Part shown: one piece after another, positions 1-12,302 of the stretch
How the letters are laid out: every line of letters begins with the position of its first letter
How positions within the stretch are numbered: position 1 is the stretch's first letter
Source: Hydra vulgaris
Lineage: Eukaryota > Cnidaria > Hydrozoa > Anthoathecata > Hydridae
Length of the DNA: 64,000 bases
Assembly (NCBI RefSeq): GCF_038396675.1
Contig: NC_088933.1
Location: 15,961,001-16,025,000, forward strand
Reading direction: 5' to 3'
Program-made: the position numbers and the translations under genes
The notes under the pieces: generated by a model
What the model was told of the DNA's origin: nothing
The model's input: only the letters and a program-made list of their open reading frames with translations
Database searches by the model: none

Positions 1-953
1 AAAAGATCCAAATATTTAGTCAAATTGACTAAATATAGTAGGTTAGAACAACTGATAAAGAAATTGTAATGTTTCTAGTTTCAATCTTTATGCCCTTAAC
101 ATGTTTTTTAATCCAAAAACCTTTAACAATTTAACCAAAAAAACATTACTGTAAAGATTAATAAAATTAAATCTAAGAAAACGAGATATCTAAAATCTTT
201 AATTTTAAAGTAATTTTAAAGTTCATTCATTCCGTGTGCACTAATCAAAGTAAAAAGAAATTAAAACGAAATAAAGAATGAAAAAAGGTTTTACGAAAAA
301 AGCTTAAAAGTGTATATTGCTTAAAAACATAAAAATGAAAGATCAAGTATTAAAAATGATTAACAAAATTAATATTCCCATAGAAAAATTTTATGGCCAG
401 ATGAAACCTAGTTGCAACCTATATTAGTGCAATATTGGTGTAATATTTACGTCAAGCTATATATTGTAAACAGTATTGTGCCATTCTTGATATATATAGC
501 CAATATTATAAAACAATATTGATTTTATTTACAATATTGATTTTCGCCAACATTTTGTTAACATCAACAATTTTACAATTGTCACTAATATTCCATTTTA
601 TACAACACCAGTATTGAAAATTTATTTTTAATAATTTTAATAATTTATTATAACACTTTATTTATCCTTATATAACACATATGCAAACTATGTTAGTATA
701 TTGTACATGATTGTTTAATATTTTTAAAGAATAAAACAGGATGAAATTTAGTAGGAAAAAAAAACTTTCACGTGTCATCAGGAAGCATCCTGATGAAGTA
801 TGTAAAAGAAGGAATTAATGATGAATTTAAAAGTGCTCTAAGTATAATGCCATAATAAAGAAAAACTTATTTTTAATTATGTGTATTTATAATATTAAAG
901 CTGTTGTTGTTAAACAATATTTATTCAGTATGATTTGTGACTAACTTCTACAA
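1..953. other. AT-rich stretch without a recognisable gene
   Basis: No coding frame of note was seen on either strand. Positions about 430-625 hold several copies of the palindromic octamer CAATATTG and close variants, and 776-800 contains a short hairpin built on the motif cctgatga. The same motif recurs in hairpins near 3340, so this may be a decayed non-coding repeat. Confidence 0.4.
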
Positions 954-1139
954 TCACCACGCAGTGGCGGATCGTAGTCCCAGACTGATTGAAATTTTGG
1001 AGCCCTAAACTAGCACCCAAAATCAAAATTTTTTAAATATCTTTTTTAAAAGCATACCATATTTAAATGATGCTGAAAATGACTGCATTTACTAAATAGT
1101 TCTTCTCCGATATCATTTTTATATAATGACATTACGTAC

Positions 1140-1500
1140 TCCATTGATTTAAGTTCAATATCTAAGCCTCCAGTAACTAAGCCTCCTTCATCACAAATTC
1201 GAATTTATTTCTAATATCCTTACATGCAACACTTCTTTTTTCGACTTTAGCCCCCAATTTATCCAACATAACATTAAATACCTCTATAAGAAACTTATCC
1301 TTTTCAGTAAAAATATCTCTTCTTTTTTCTCTATCCGAATATATTTTATATATGTTTTTACTCTTTTATGCGTATCACTTGAATTTTCTTTGACTTCTGG
1401 ACTCATTTCGGCTGCATTGTTCTCAAAGTCTTTTAATTTTGAATTGGAATCTTCACATAAAATTTTTTTTATAAGATCCAATTCTGAAATCAGTTTCATG
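1140..1500 (-). pseudogene. Decayed hAT transposase (ZMYM1-like) fragment
   Basis: The minus strand reads in broken frames through FLIEVFNVMLDKLGAKVEKR and ACKDIRNKFEFVMK, which I recognise as the middle-to-C-terminal part of hAT transposases usually annotated as zinc finger MYM-type protein 1-like. Stops and frameshifts interrupt it, and the upstream side is replaced by the foldback at 1479-1680. It lies inside the 962-2683 element and is probably its former transposase. The family match is from memory. Confidence 0.45.
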
Positions 1501-1680
1501 AGGCTCATAAAATTTCCATTGTGTGGAGAGCCCCACTTTTCGTAATGACTTCGCATACGAGGTCATTATAAAATACGACGCCATTACGAAAATTTTCGTA
1601 ATGACCTCGTATACGAGGTCATTACAAAATCTCCACACAATGGAAATTTTATGGGCCTCATGTAACGGATTCAGAATTCG
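1479..1680. repeat. Foldback repeat with inner palindromes
   Basis: Outer arms 1498-1527 and 1632-1662 are near-perfect reverse complements. Weaker complementarity extends to 1479 and 1680. Between them sit two further inverted copies of a motif around tcgtaatgac and cgaggtcatta. The result is a nested palindrome that would extrude as a long hairpin. It interrupts the transposase remnant on the minus strand. Confidence 0.7.
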
Positions 1681-2976
1681 ATAATTTCTTTAAAGAGCTT
1701 AAAATAAATCTGAAAGAGGTTTGCCATTACGCGAAGTGGCAACCTCTTTCAGACAAAAATTTTATTGCCGCTACTACCCGTTCTAAAATATTGTAATTTT
1801 TTTGCAGTTTTAGTAGCCTATTTTTTTAAATTTTATATCTGTTGTGCTCTTATTCAATTTTCATGTGAGGTAGATCATCTTAGCTATCTTATGGTGATCA
1901 GATCTTTATGGTATACAAGAACTTTTCTTGTATCCCATAAAGATCTGATGATCATAAGAAAAGTTTTTCCAATCTTTACAACAGTCAGATGCCAACGCTG
2001 CAATGTTTCCCGATGGGGAAATAATTTGCATGGTAAAAAAAATGCTGCTCTTTTGTATTAAGAATAATAAAGCCAGGATCTTACAACTGAACATGAATTC
2101 CTTTGAATGATTCACTTTCGTTGACAGCTCTGGATTGGACAAAGCTGGTTAATTTTGGAAATTTTGATAATGTTTTAACCTTTTTTTATTTTATTTTTTG
2201 TTTTTGACTACCACTTAAATATTTCCTTTCGGACATTTTTAATTATATTTATAAGCTCCAAACCTTCAAAAAAAATTTCAAAGAAATAGAAGAAAAAAAG
2301 TTGTTTACGCAAAACATGGATGTGCTTAGATCGCTTAAAAGTGATTTTTATCGTTAAAAAGTAATTTGCATTTATGAAATAAATTTTTCCGAATAATAAT
2401 ACAAAATCAACTACTTTTCAATATTTTTCTAACGTTTTTGTTTCGCTAACTTTTGCTGAGATTGCATCCGAATTGCATTGCTTGCAGCTATTTATAAAGT
2501 ACGTTTTGTATAAAATATTTTCAGTGGTGAATAATAAGGATTTTTTTTTTACCTTATTCCTTAACGCAGTGCAGGCGGACAATAACTTGTAGTTTAGTGT
2601 GGGACTCTCACTTATTGGGGGCCTCTTTTCTCTTGGGGGTCCATGGCTTCAGTCTACTCAGCCTAATGGAAGATCCGCTACTGCCACTACGACGACTACG
2701 GAGCATTTTATTGCACTTACCCTATAGTAATTGTTCTTATATTTTGACGATAAGAAAGTCTTCATAGTATTGGTATTAGAAATGAAAATATGTGACATTT
2801 GCAATATATTACCTTTCTAAAATGTTTAATGAAATGGTATTGTGTTTTATCTAATTTTATTAATTTACGAATTAATAAAATTGGATAAAAAGTTTGATAA
2901 AATAATAAACTTTGCAGTAAATTACAAATTTTGTTGAGGTATTTTACAATTTTTCAAGAAAATTTTTTTGCTGATT

Positions 2977-3483
<507 letters not shown>

Positions 3484-3570
<87 letters not shown>
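3484..3570. repeat. (TA)n microsatellite
   Basis: About 87 bp of uninterrupted TA on the right side of the hairpin repeat. Confidence 0.95.
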
Positions 3571-3572
<2 letters not shown>

Positions 3573-3601
3573 TGAGCAACGCAATAGCAATAATTGTGAA
3601 C

Positions 3602-3654
3602 ATATTTTAAAGAAAAACACGATATTTTTTTTATCGTGTTTTTCTTTAAAATAT
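3602..3654. repeat. Perfect hairpin with 23-bp arms
   Basis: Arms 3602-3624 and 3632-3654 are exact reverse complements around a 7-base T loop. It lies about 300 bp beyond the end of the minus-strand Penelope-like remnant. Confidence 0.75.
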
Positions 3655-3904
3655 ATCTTGACATGTTTCGTAGTTAACATACTACATTTTCAAAAGATAA
3701 AATTACAAATTTAAAACTCTGGATATAAATATAAAATAAAAATTTGAAGACATTACAGAGAAATATTAACAGACAAATAGAATTGTTTTAAACCAATAAA
3801 AATTATAATACAAATTATAATACCGTAAATAGCAAAAGAAATGAAATATAAGTAAATTAAAAAACAACAAAAAAAAAAACAACAACAACAGCAACAAAAA
3901 CTAG

Positions 3905-4350
3905 TTAGACGAATTTATATTATAATGAACAGTTTGTTTATTTAAAGATGGGTTTTCACATTTATTATGGAGTGCTTCTTTAATTTTCAATTTGTTTTTG
4001 TTAGAAACAGTATCCAAAAATTTAAAACAATTATGGTTACTTAGATTTTTACAACTAACAGATGAAATTAAATGCTTATAAACATCAGATTGTTTGTCAC
4101 TTGTAAGATGCTCATGAATCCGTGTTGTTAAGTGTCTGGAGGTTTCTCTAATATAACTGGCATTACATCCAGCACAAGGAAATTTGTAAACAACATTGGA
4201 TTTGAGCAGCTTTAGGAAGTGTATCTTTTATACATAAACTGTTTTGTAATTTGTTGGTAGTGAAAATTAAATTAATTATAACATCTTTACAATAGTTTTT
4301 AATGATTTTATTAACTTTAGATTTAGTAAAATTTGAGTAAAATTTGGGCA
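3905..4350 (-). pseudogene. Penelope-like element GIY-YIG endonuclease fragment
   Basis: Minus-strand frames give VPKFYSNFTKSKVNKI, then CAGCNASYIRETSRHLTTRI and HEHLTSDKQSDVYKHL. This is the layout of the C-terminal GIY-YIG nuclease of Penelope-like retroelements: a cysteine pair, then SYIGET, then an H-x-H-bearing helix. The usual SYIGET glycine is arginine here (SYIRET). The reading needs frame changes, so it is dead. It is truncated on its 5' side exactly where the long-TIR transposon begins (4355), so that element may have inserted into it. Confidence 0.68.
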
Positions 4351-4354
4351 CTTT

Positions 4355-4840
4355 TTTGAACGAAGAAATGACTAAAATACGACTAATTAACGAGGGGAAA
4401 TAATAGTTGAAAATTTACTCTTTTTTTTTAATTTTTATTAAACTTAATAGCTATTATGTTGAATTTTAAGAAAATTTTATATTTGGTTCAAAAATTCATA
4501 AAAATGATCACAGAAAGTGAGTTTTTGTGAAGGCTAATTTTACAAAATAAACCACTTTTTTAATATTTTAAACATAGTATGTGACGGTAGAATGCGTCAT
4601 TTTTTCCTTTTTTAATAAAATTTTAAGAATCAAAAAATAAAATTAAAGATTTTAGTCAGGGAAACGCTTAGTTTTGAACGACTAAAGAATGACTAAAGTG
4701 TGGCTAAATTAGGAGAAATATTTTTTATATTTTTAGCTAGTTACTGTTGTGTGTGCTGCCTTTTACCGTTTTTATTAAGTTTTTAAAATAAAGGTAGTTT
4801 ATTTTTGTGAATAAATTCACAAGGAATCCGAATCCGTAAA
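4355..4840 (+). repeat. Left terminal inverted repeat with internal direct duplication
   Basis: The outer part (4355-4620) pairs with 8284 down to about 8020. A second, diverged copy of the terminus starts near 4674 (ttttgaacgactaaagaatg) in the same direction. Homology to the inner end of the right terminus then resumes at 4800-4840. The left end is therefore about 170 bp longer than the right. Confidence 0.6.
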
Positions 4841-5232
4841 AATAATTAACAAGATATAATTGTATTTAATAACTAATTGTGTTTGTCTACAAGATAAAAT
4901 AGATGCATAGGAAATAAGTACACATTGGGAAAACATTGTTAGATAAAAACTTGTCATTTGTAAAGAATATTTCCTTTGAACGACAGCTGTTAAAGTTGTT
5001 AATTGAAATTATATTACTTAAGTAATATAATTTTATTATCTAATATTTTTTCACAACTGCAAATAAATGTCACAAGTATGACAATAAAAAATATTTTTTG
5101 GGTATAAAAGTGATAAAATTAGATTATATATTATAAAGAAAATTTGATTATATATAATCTAAACAAAATATAAAAATTGTAGAAAACATTAAGGCAACCT
5201 ATAACAAAAAATTAACGATAAAGACAAGAAAA

Positions 5233-6070
5233 ATGAAAAAAAACTGCATTAACAGAATTAGCTGGTGTACTGAAAAGGAGTTGTTACTCTCTGAACTTCC
5301 AACATATAGAGACATACTTCGATATGCAGTTCTATTAAGAGAACAATGTGATAAAAACTCTAGAACCTTTATAATAAAAGATATGGCAAAAAAGGATGCT
5401 CTGTAATAAAGGATGTTCTGTAATTACGCAGTGGCAAAAGGCAAACGCTAATTTTAAAGCTCGTATAATTTATTCTGAAAAGAATATTCTGTACAAAATT
5501 GTAAAAGCTTGGGACGTTGCATTTTTAATATCAGTGAACAGAGAAAATAAAAAAGAGTTTGCGTTGAAATTGGAAACTTTTTGATATTTTAAATTGCAAG
5601 TGCATAGTTTCTGGTTGTAAAGAGTTTGATTGCAAAATTATTTGTAAACAACAAGCCCACATTACATGCAACTGCTCTAAGGAATATAAAATTCCTATTT
5701 AGATATTTTTTATATTAGAACCGAAAGAGATAAAGTTGGTGCTAAAGGTTTGCTTCAAATATCTATCAAAGATATGCCTGAACACAACAGACAGGTTAAA
5801 ACATTATATAACCATTCTAATAAAGAAGCTTTTAAAAGAATAAGGGCAGACAGCATAACAACAAATAAAACGTTAAACAATGATTTTTCAATGATTGAAG
5901 ATAAACTCACTGATGAAGAATTCAACACAGAACCTAGTACTTTAATTTCGAAAGTAAAAAAGTCTAAATATAATACTAAAAGAAATGTCGCAATACATAT
6001 TTTAAGGTAAAATATACACTTTTTGTTTTAAATTAAAAAAAAAACTCCCTTCATTTAAACAAACTAAAAA

Positions 6071-6147
<77 letters not shown>

Positions 6148-7739
6148 GATACGGAGTTTCTTCTAGAGCTGGTGCGGCTTCGATTACAGCTGCCTGGGTT
6201 GATGCAGGATTGATTACTGAGAAAGACACACAGTTTATTGTTGACCATAAAAAAATTGTAAGAGCTTAAGATTAAGTAATGATGGAGTTGAAAAATGAAA
6301 CTTTAAAATGTATTGACAATGGGAACATCGATTGTATTTTGTTTAATATGGAAAAGACGTTACAAAAGTAAAGATAGAAGTAAAAGGATCCAGTCGGTTT
6401 TTTTCCGGATCTATTAAAGAGGAGCATTATACTACATGCATGGAACCAGACGGCAAAATTTTGTTTCATTTTACTCCATAAAAATCAACTGAAGAAAAAA
6501 AGCATGCCGAAACAGTTGCCAATCATTTTGTTGAATGGATGATTCAACATGGTATTGACAAACCGATTCAAGCATTGGGCCGTGATTCAACAAATTTTAA
6601 AACTGGATGGGAAGGAGGTGTCATAAAATTTGTCAGATTGAAACTTAATAAAAATTTGAACTGGATAATATGCGCTCTTCATACTATTGAACTATCCCTC
6701 AGACATCTAATAGTTGAATTAAACGGAAAAACACTTGGTCAACAACAAATGGTCCGGTGAATTAGGTAAACTACTGAATACAGTTACAGATCTAGAAGTA
6801 AACAAGAACTTTGAAAGGGTAACTTTAGGTGAACCACCTATTGCTTTGCCAGACAAAATAGTTAAGGATTTTTTGGCTGATCAAGCTTACAGATACAGAA
6901 TTGTAACAGCAATAAGATCTGGATATTTACCTGAAAGTTTAATAAACCTTGAAAAAGGTCATGTTTTTTTATTCAAGATAGTTTATTACAGAAACCGTTT
7001 CTGTAGAGTGAGTTTAAATTCATTTTATAACAGAAAAGAACCTTAGAAACCTACGTTTAACTATTGAATTTATAGTTGGTGTGAATTTTCCCTGCTGGTT
7101 TCAAATTAAGGTAAAACATTCCTGGATAGATGGACCTAGGCATATTTTATTCCCATTGAAACAACTAAAATGTCGAAAAAAAGAGGTTGTTGCAATAGTA
7201 ATAAAAACTGTAAAGAAATCTGCATGGTTTGCCTTTAGTAAACGCATTATTTAGGCTCTTTTGTGTTGCAACAATGAAGAGGAACGAAAGTTCGGAGTGC
7301 AAAAGATACTAGAAATTAGAGGGGAAGAAGATGACAATACCCAATTTGGAGATGATTCAGTAAGAAGTCGCAAAACCCCATGCATAATTACTGATGCTGA
7401 TAAATTGACCAATCTAATTGAGTGGATAGATTCAGTATGCGAACCACTTCTTACCACAAGCCTCACAACCCATGAAGTCAGAAAATATTTTTACAAGCCT
7501 ACGGTTGTTCCAGATTGGCCGTGTCATTCATAATCCATCGAGCGTTGTGTTAAGCAGGTTTCTTTTTTATCTAATTATAAGAATATAAATATTTTCAATA
7601 ACTAAATTATTTGTAATGTTTTATATAGGTTACAGAGGCATGTGCAAAAACATATTTGCATGAAAAGCGAGAAGGATGTATAAGAGCACAAGAAGTCAGT
7701 AGAGGTTTCATGAGCAAAAACAATTCTAAATATAACTAA
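5233..7739 (+). pseudogene. Transposase-like gene of the long-TIR element, broken
   Basis: The reading starts at ATG 5233 (MKKNCINRISWC, then LPTYRDILRYAVLLR). It passes a Cys-rich stretch (about 5590-5700), then RYGVSSRAGAASITAAW, ETVANHFVEWMIQHGIDKP, GRDSTNFKTGWEGG, ICALHTIELSLRHLI, WIDGPRHILFPLKQ, VRSRKTPCIITDADKL and VPDWPCHS-SIERCVK, ending VTEACAKTYLHEKREG before the stop at 7737-7739. I recognise this as a family of roughly 700-900 residues that occurs in many copies in cnidarians and arthropods and is normally left uncharacterised. The DST and LHT motifs suggest an RNase-H-like core, but that is inference. Two introns are clear: 6007-6148 (joins to ILRYG) and about 7557-7629. Frameshifts and an in-frame TAA (7532) in place of the expected Gln codon show it is inactive. 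Confidence 0.6.
6007..6148 (+). other. Intron of the transposon gene, made mostly of (TA)n
   Basis: Donor AAG|GTAAAA at 6006/6007 and acceptor ATTTAG|ATACGG at 6148/6149. Joining restores codon AGA and the conserved reading ILRYGVSSRA. A TA array at 6074-6145 fills half the intron and reaches the acceptor. Confidence 0.8.
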
Positions 7740-7967
7740 GCTGGACTTACAAATTTTAAATGAAATTTATAAACTATTATTTGTTAATTATATGTAAATT
7801 TAAAAAAGATAACAGTACTATATCATATACTTATAGACATATATTATTAACGTATTAGTATATAATATATTAATTGTAATAAAAAAATTTATTGTCTAAA
7901 TATTAGTTTTAGATTTGTGTTTAATACTCAAAACAATAATTATTTAGAGACTTAAATATTTTGCTCC

Positions 7968-8284
7968 ATTCGGATTCCTTATAAAATTCTTTACAAAAAT
8001 GTACACCCTTGATTTGAAAATTTTAATAAAAAAAGGAAAAAAACGACGTACTCTACCGTCATATTCTAAAATATGAAAAAAGTTGCTTATTTTTGTTAAA
8101 ATACCCTTCACAAAAACTCACTTTCTGTGTTTATTTTTAAGCATTTTTGAATCAAATATAGAATTTTCTTAAAACTCAACATAATAGTTATTAAGTTTAT
8201 TGAAAATTAAAAAAACGTATATATTTTTTCAATTATTATTTTCCCTCGTTAATTAGTCGTATTTTAGTCATTTTATCGTTTAAA
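7968..8284 (-). repeat. Right terminal inverted repeat of the long-TIR element
   Basis: Reverse complement of the left terminus. The shared segments include the complement of gactaaaatacgactaatta near 8250-8269, the cagaaagtgagtttttgtga segment (8115-8134), the tgacggtaga segment (8052-8061) and the inner ggaatccgaat. Confidence 0.72.
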
Positions 8285-8325
8285 TACGTGTTGACCCACC
8301 CAGCAAGACATTATTTTATTCATTT

Positions 8326-8440
8326 TTTTTTTGCTGATTTGGAATCCCCATAAAATTCTTCACAAAAAGTAACCTTGCCGTTTTTCAAAATGAAAAAAAA
8401 AAAAATCGACACCCTAGTGAGATAGGCAAAAAAAAATTGT
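8326..8440. repeat. Related terminal-repeat fragment outside the element
   Basis: The text ggaatccccataaaattctt at 8340-8359 resembles the inner edge of the right terminus (7974-7995). A second family member or a tandem duplication probably abuts here. No coding sequence is seen from 8285 to 8760. Confidence 0.4.
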
Positions 8441-8769
8441 TTTTGTTGCGCGCATTATATTTTCCACAAAAAACATACAAATTTGGTTAAAATTATACTT
8501 AACTTAACTGTCTTGGAAAATTATTGCAAAACCCATTACTTAAACATTGAATTAAATTCAAGGCGTTGGTTTGTTTAAGTGGCATTGTTTGTCGATGTCA
8601 ACATCGTTTGTCGATGTTGAGGAGAAATGGGACAAGTTAAAAACAAATAATTTTGAGCAATATTTTATTCTGTTTATCCTACACCTTTTATAACATACCA
8701 ATACAGAAAATGTATTTATGTTTAAGCAAAATAAGATATCATTCTAAAAGGTTGCTTTATGTTTAAATT

Positions 8770-9570
8770 GCGTCAAATTTATAAGGATCATTTTGAAAGT
8801 TATATGGACTATATGAACCATATTGATCATACGGTAAAATGTTAGCTGCTTTAAAACCATTTTGAATTTTTAGCGAAGTGAAGGCATAAGCTAATCCTAA
8901 ATTTTCAGCAATGTCATATATCGTATAAAAGTATTTGGATGTGCCTTTAACTATGAGTCACACATTGAACTGTAAAATTTTCCAATGCTGTACAATAAAA
9001 CTGTAAAATGGTCCATATACTAATTTGTAAAGAGGCTGCAATGGGACGGTAATGATACGAGCACATCATTACTTTCCATAGCTTTATCCATCAACTCAAT
9101 CGATATATGACTTTTGTGGTTATTTATTATAAAAGTAATGGATGATCTATGCTAGGATGTCCGTACTCCACAAAATGATCAAACCATTTTAAAAAAATTT
9201 CTGTATTTATCTATCCACTTAGCATCACCTTTGGTACCTGTTGGTGCACCTTTAAGCATGTGGCTACAAATGTGGAAACGAGGAAATATTATAAACGGTG
9301 GAATAAATTTTCTAAAGTGATTTACATAACCCAACATTGTAACAAGGGTTCCCTTTCCAGCAGAAGTTCCTTGCCCTACTTGGTTTAGTTCTTTACCAGC
9401 AATAACTTTCGCTGCCTTATGAGCAGTTGTAAGAGCAATTGCATTAATATTTTAAATACAATCAGCAGTAAGCTTATAGCGTTTCTGCACACTGTCAAGG
9501 TTTTTGAAGAAAGTATCTACATTTTTGAAATTAAAACTAGTTGTTCGACTGAGGCTAGTAGCTTCTGGCA
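8770..9570 (-). pseudogene. Pogo/Tigger-like transposase remnant (DDE_1)
   Basis: Minus-strand frames read VQKRYKLTADCI, AGKELNQVGQGTSAGKGTLV, FIPPFIIFPRFHICSHMLKG, then SITFIINNHKSHISIE and SLPSHCSLFTN. The IPP-FIFPR block, the DNHxSH block and the LPSH block are the conserved core of pogo-type DDE transposases. The expected catalytic Asp in the second block is Asn here (INNHKSH). Stops and frameshifts are numerous. The remnant follows the long-TIR element directly and no terminal repeats were found. Confidence 0.6.
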
Positions 9571-9797
9571 TACAAATACATAATTTTGTGCAAATAATAT
9601 AAATATAACCAACAAATATAACCATTTAGGTTCAGCTGTTTCATATTGCTTTGTTTATCTAACATTAAGTTCATAATGCATATTAGATGCTAGACGATTC
9701 GTCAAGCATTTAATATGCAATATATCTTTGTCAATGACAAAGATATATTAAAAGTTCATCTTCTTTTGCCTTATTAAAAATATAATTATGTTATTCC
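9571..9797. other. Non-coding with a hairpin at 9715-9752
   Basis: No coding frame recognised. A hairpin with about 17-bp arms (tgcaatatatctttgtca and its complement) occupies 9715-9752. Confidence 0.4.
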
Positions 9798-10048
9798 CCA
9801 GGAAAAAAAGTTCTATAGAATTTCTATAAACTTTTGAAACATATGACCTATAGAAATTCTATAGAGCTTCTATAGAATTTCTATAGGATGTCTATTAATT
9901 TCTATGGAAATTGCTATAAATTTTTTTTTTCAATAGAAGAAAAAGTAGAAAAAAAAGTTCTATAGAAATTAACAGAGCTTCTATAGAAATTCTATAGGCC
10001 ATATGCTTCAAAATTTTATACAAATTCTATAGAACTTTTTTTCCTGGG
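9798..10048. mobile_element. MITE with CCAGGAAAAAAAGTTCTATAG termini
   Basis: The left end (9798 on) and right end (to 10048) are perfect reverse complements for at least 20 bases. The interior is built of many copies of the palindromes TTCTATAGAA and AATTTCTATAG, so the whole 251 bp folds on itself. It has no coding capacity. Confidence 0.78.
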
Positions 10049-10317
10049 TCATCAAAATATAAGTTATTGTAAAAAGTTTCTTTCTTAACTTTTTTTTTTT
10101 CGCTGTAAACGCTGTGATTTTGAAATTTTATAACCTTGTACAGCTGCTCGTAATAGTAATAAGCTCTAGATTCGACATCCATCACAGCGGCTTTTATTGT
10201 ATGAGCGTTAGGCTTTCACTCATTTGTCACTCGTTTGTATTTACTTGGCAAAAATATTGCACATATTACTATGCTTTTTTAAATTGCATCAATCAAAATC
10301 CAGATTAATACTAAGAT

Positions 10318-10530
10318 TAATGAAAATAAAAAAGTACTTTGCAACTTATAATGAGATTAAACTTAAAAAAGTACTACTATGCAACTTATAATGAGATTAA
10401 ACTTAAAAAAGTACTACTATGCAACTCATAATGAGATTAAACTTAAAAAAGTACTACTATGCAACTTATAATGAGCTTAAATTTAAAATAGTACTACTAT
10501 GCAACTTATAATGAGATTAAACTTAAAAAG
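10318..10530. repeat. Minisatellite, ~40-bp unit, five copies
   Basis: Five head-to-tail copies of a unit containing agtactactatgcaactta and taatgagattaaactt, with one to three changes per copy. The first copy is shortened. Confidence 0.92.
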
Positions 10531-11219
10531 GGTTATAGTGAAGACCTAAAAAAATTAATTTAAACTAAATTTAATATATGCAAAAAAAAATTTTGAATTT
10601 TTGAAAAGAGTTGCATTGAACTCATTTCATAAACATAAACAGAATTTTTCTGATCACTTGCTTTTTTACAATAAAAAAATATATAAAAATAGTAAACCAA
10701 AGTAAATTTAAAAAGTGCTGAAATTGAACAGTGTCCAATTTCACGGCAGGTTTGCAGTCAAAGTCACCTCATCACTAGTAGTTCTCTTAACTACATATCT
10801 TTTTATTTTCCAGTAATTAAATGAGATATTCGTAATTAAATACAAACAACACATGAATATTTATTTAATATGCAAACAACACATGAATATTTAATATTAT
10901 TGATTTCTTCTAAATCCAGGAAACTTGTTAGATTTTCACATATTCATAAATAACTTGAAAAAAAAATACTTCTGAAAGTTAAAAAAACACAATAATATGA
11001 AGTAATTATTATAAACTTATTACAGATATAAAAAAATTATTTTGCCTTATTAAATTTTCTGCTCAGATATCAGGGCCGACAACACCGTAGGGGGCCAGGG
11101 GGTACGTGCCCCCGTTTTTTTTTAGGCGACAGACCTTTTTTTGAAATTGACAATTGTGCACCTCCACTTCGAAACCTGTGTCGTCGGTCATGTATATATC
11201 AATGATATATTATATAAAC
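10531..11219. other. No gene; repeat end with G-rich block at 11072-11115
   Basis: No conserved coding sequence was found. Around 11072-11115 is an unusually G/C-rich block (gggccgacaacacc, then ggggccagggggtacgtgcc), typical of the end of an interspersed repeat. Confidence 0.35.
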
Positions 11220-11726
11220 TAGATGTCTAACTTCTATTCGAAAAACGAAGCCTCTTTTTGTCCTTTTTACAAAACGGCGGATTAAATTTGTAAACAAATA
11301 TTTTTAACTTTTCTTTTAAATGAAGTAAATATATTTCAAATTTAAATACTATTTATGTAAAAGTGTTAGGCAAATATTATAATACTTGTAAAATAATAAT
11401 TTATGGCTCCTTAATTTATTTTTAATTAAAAAGGGATTAAAGTTTTGGATAGAAAAGTAAAACGACAGACGCTTTTGAAGCAACTTTATGAATTAAAATA
11501 CTTTTTATTAAACTGTTTAATACTAAATAATAAAGTGTTTTATGATTATTAAAACTTATTTTTAAATTATCTTTAATTTATTAGGAACTTTTGACTTTCA
11601 TTTTAAACTTTTATTCCACACTTCGGCTTCAGCTTTTGCTCTTTTTACAAATGGCGGACTATTTTTATAAACAATAAAGAGCGACTTGATTTTTTGTCCA
11701 ATAAAATCCCGCAAGTTAGACATCTA
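11220..11726. mobile_element. MITE-like element with TAGATGTCTAACTT ends
   Basis: The left 14-mer tagatgtctaactt (11220-11233) and right aagttagacatcta (11713-11726) are perfect inverted repeats. A diverged inverted block including ctttttacaaa-cggcgga and tttttacaaatggcggac lies inside. Non-coding. It ends next to a TA array. Confidence 0.6.
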
Positions 11727-11729
11727 ATT

Positions 11730-12302
<573 letters not shown>

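Larger units (their letters stand above)
962..2683. mobile_element. hAT-type DNA transposon, decayed
   Basis: The left end reads CAGTGGCGGATC (962-973) and the right end is its near-complement gatccgctactg (2672-2683). The flanking octamers tcaccacg (954-961) and ccactacg (2684-2691) agree at 6 of 8 positions, as expected for an aged 8-bp hAT target duplication. The 1.7-kb interior carries scraps of a minus-strand ORF and three consecutive hairpins (1479-1680, 1710-1752, 1887-1959). It cannot encode a working transposase. The hAT assignment rests on the CAG-type ends, the 8-bp duplication and the ORF remnant. Confidence 0.72.
4355..8284. mobile_element. Long-TIR DNA transposon, ~3.9 kb, family unclassified
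   Basis: The sequence from 4355 inward (motif gactaaaatacgactaatta at 4370-4389) reappears as its reverse complement ending at 8284. Homology continues for about 300 bp on each side, down to a ggaatccgaat motif near 4836 and its complement near 7970. Between the termini lies a plus-strand gene (5233-7739) with spliceosomal introns. I see no clean target-site duplication, so superfamily membership is open. Long inverted termini around a single multi-exon gene is the standard form of a cut-and-paste element. Confidence 0.7.
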
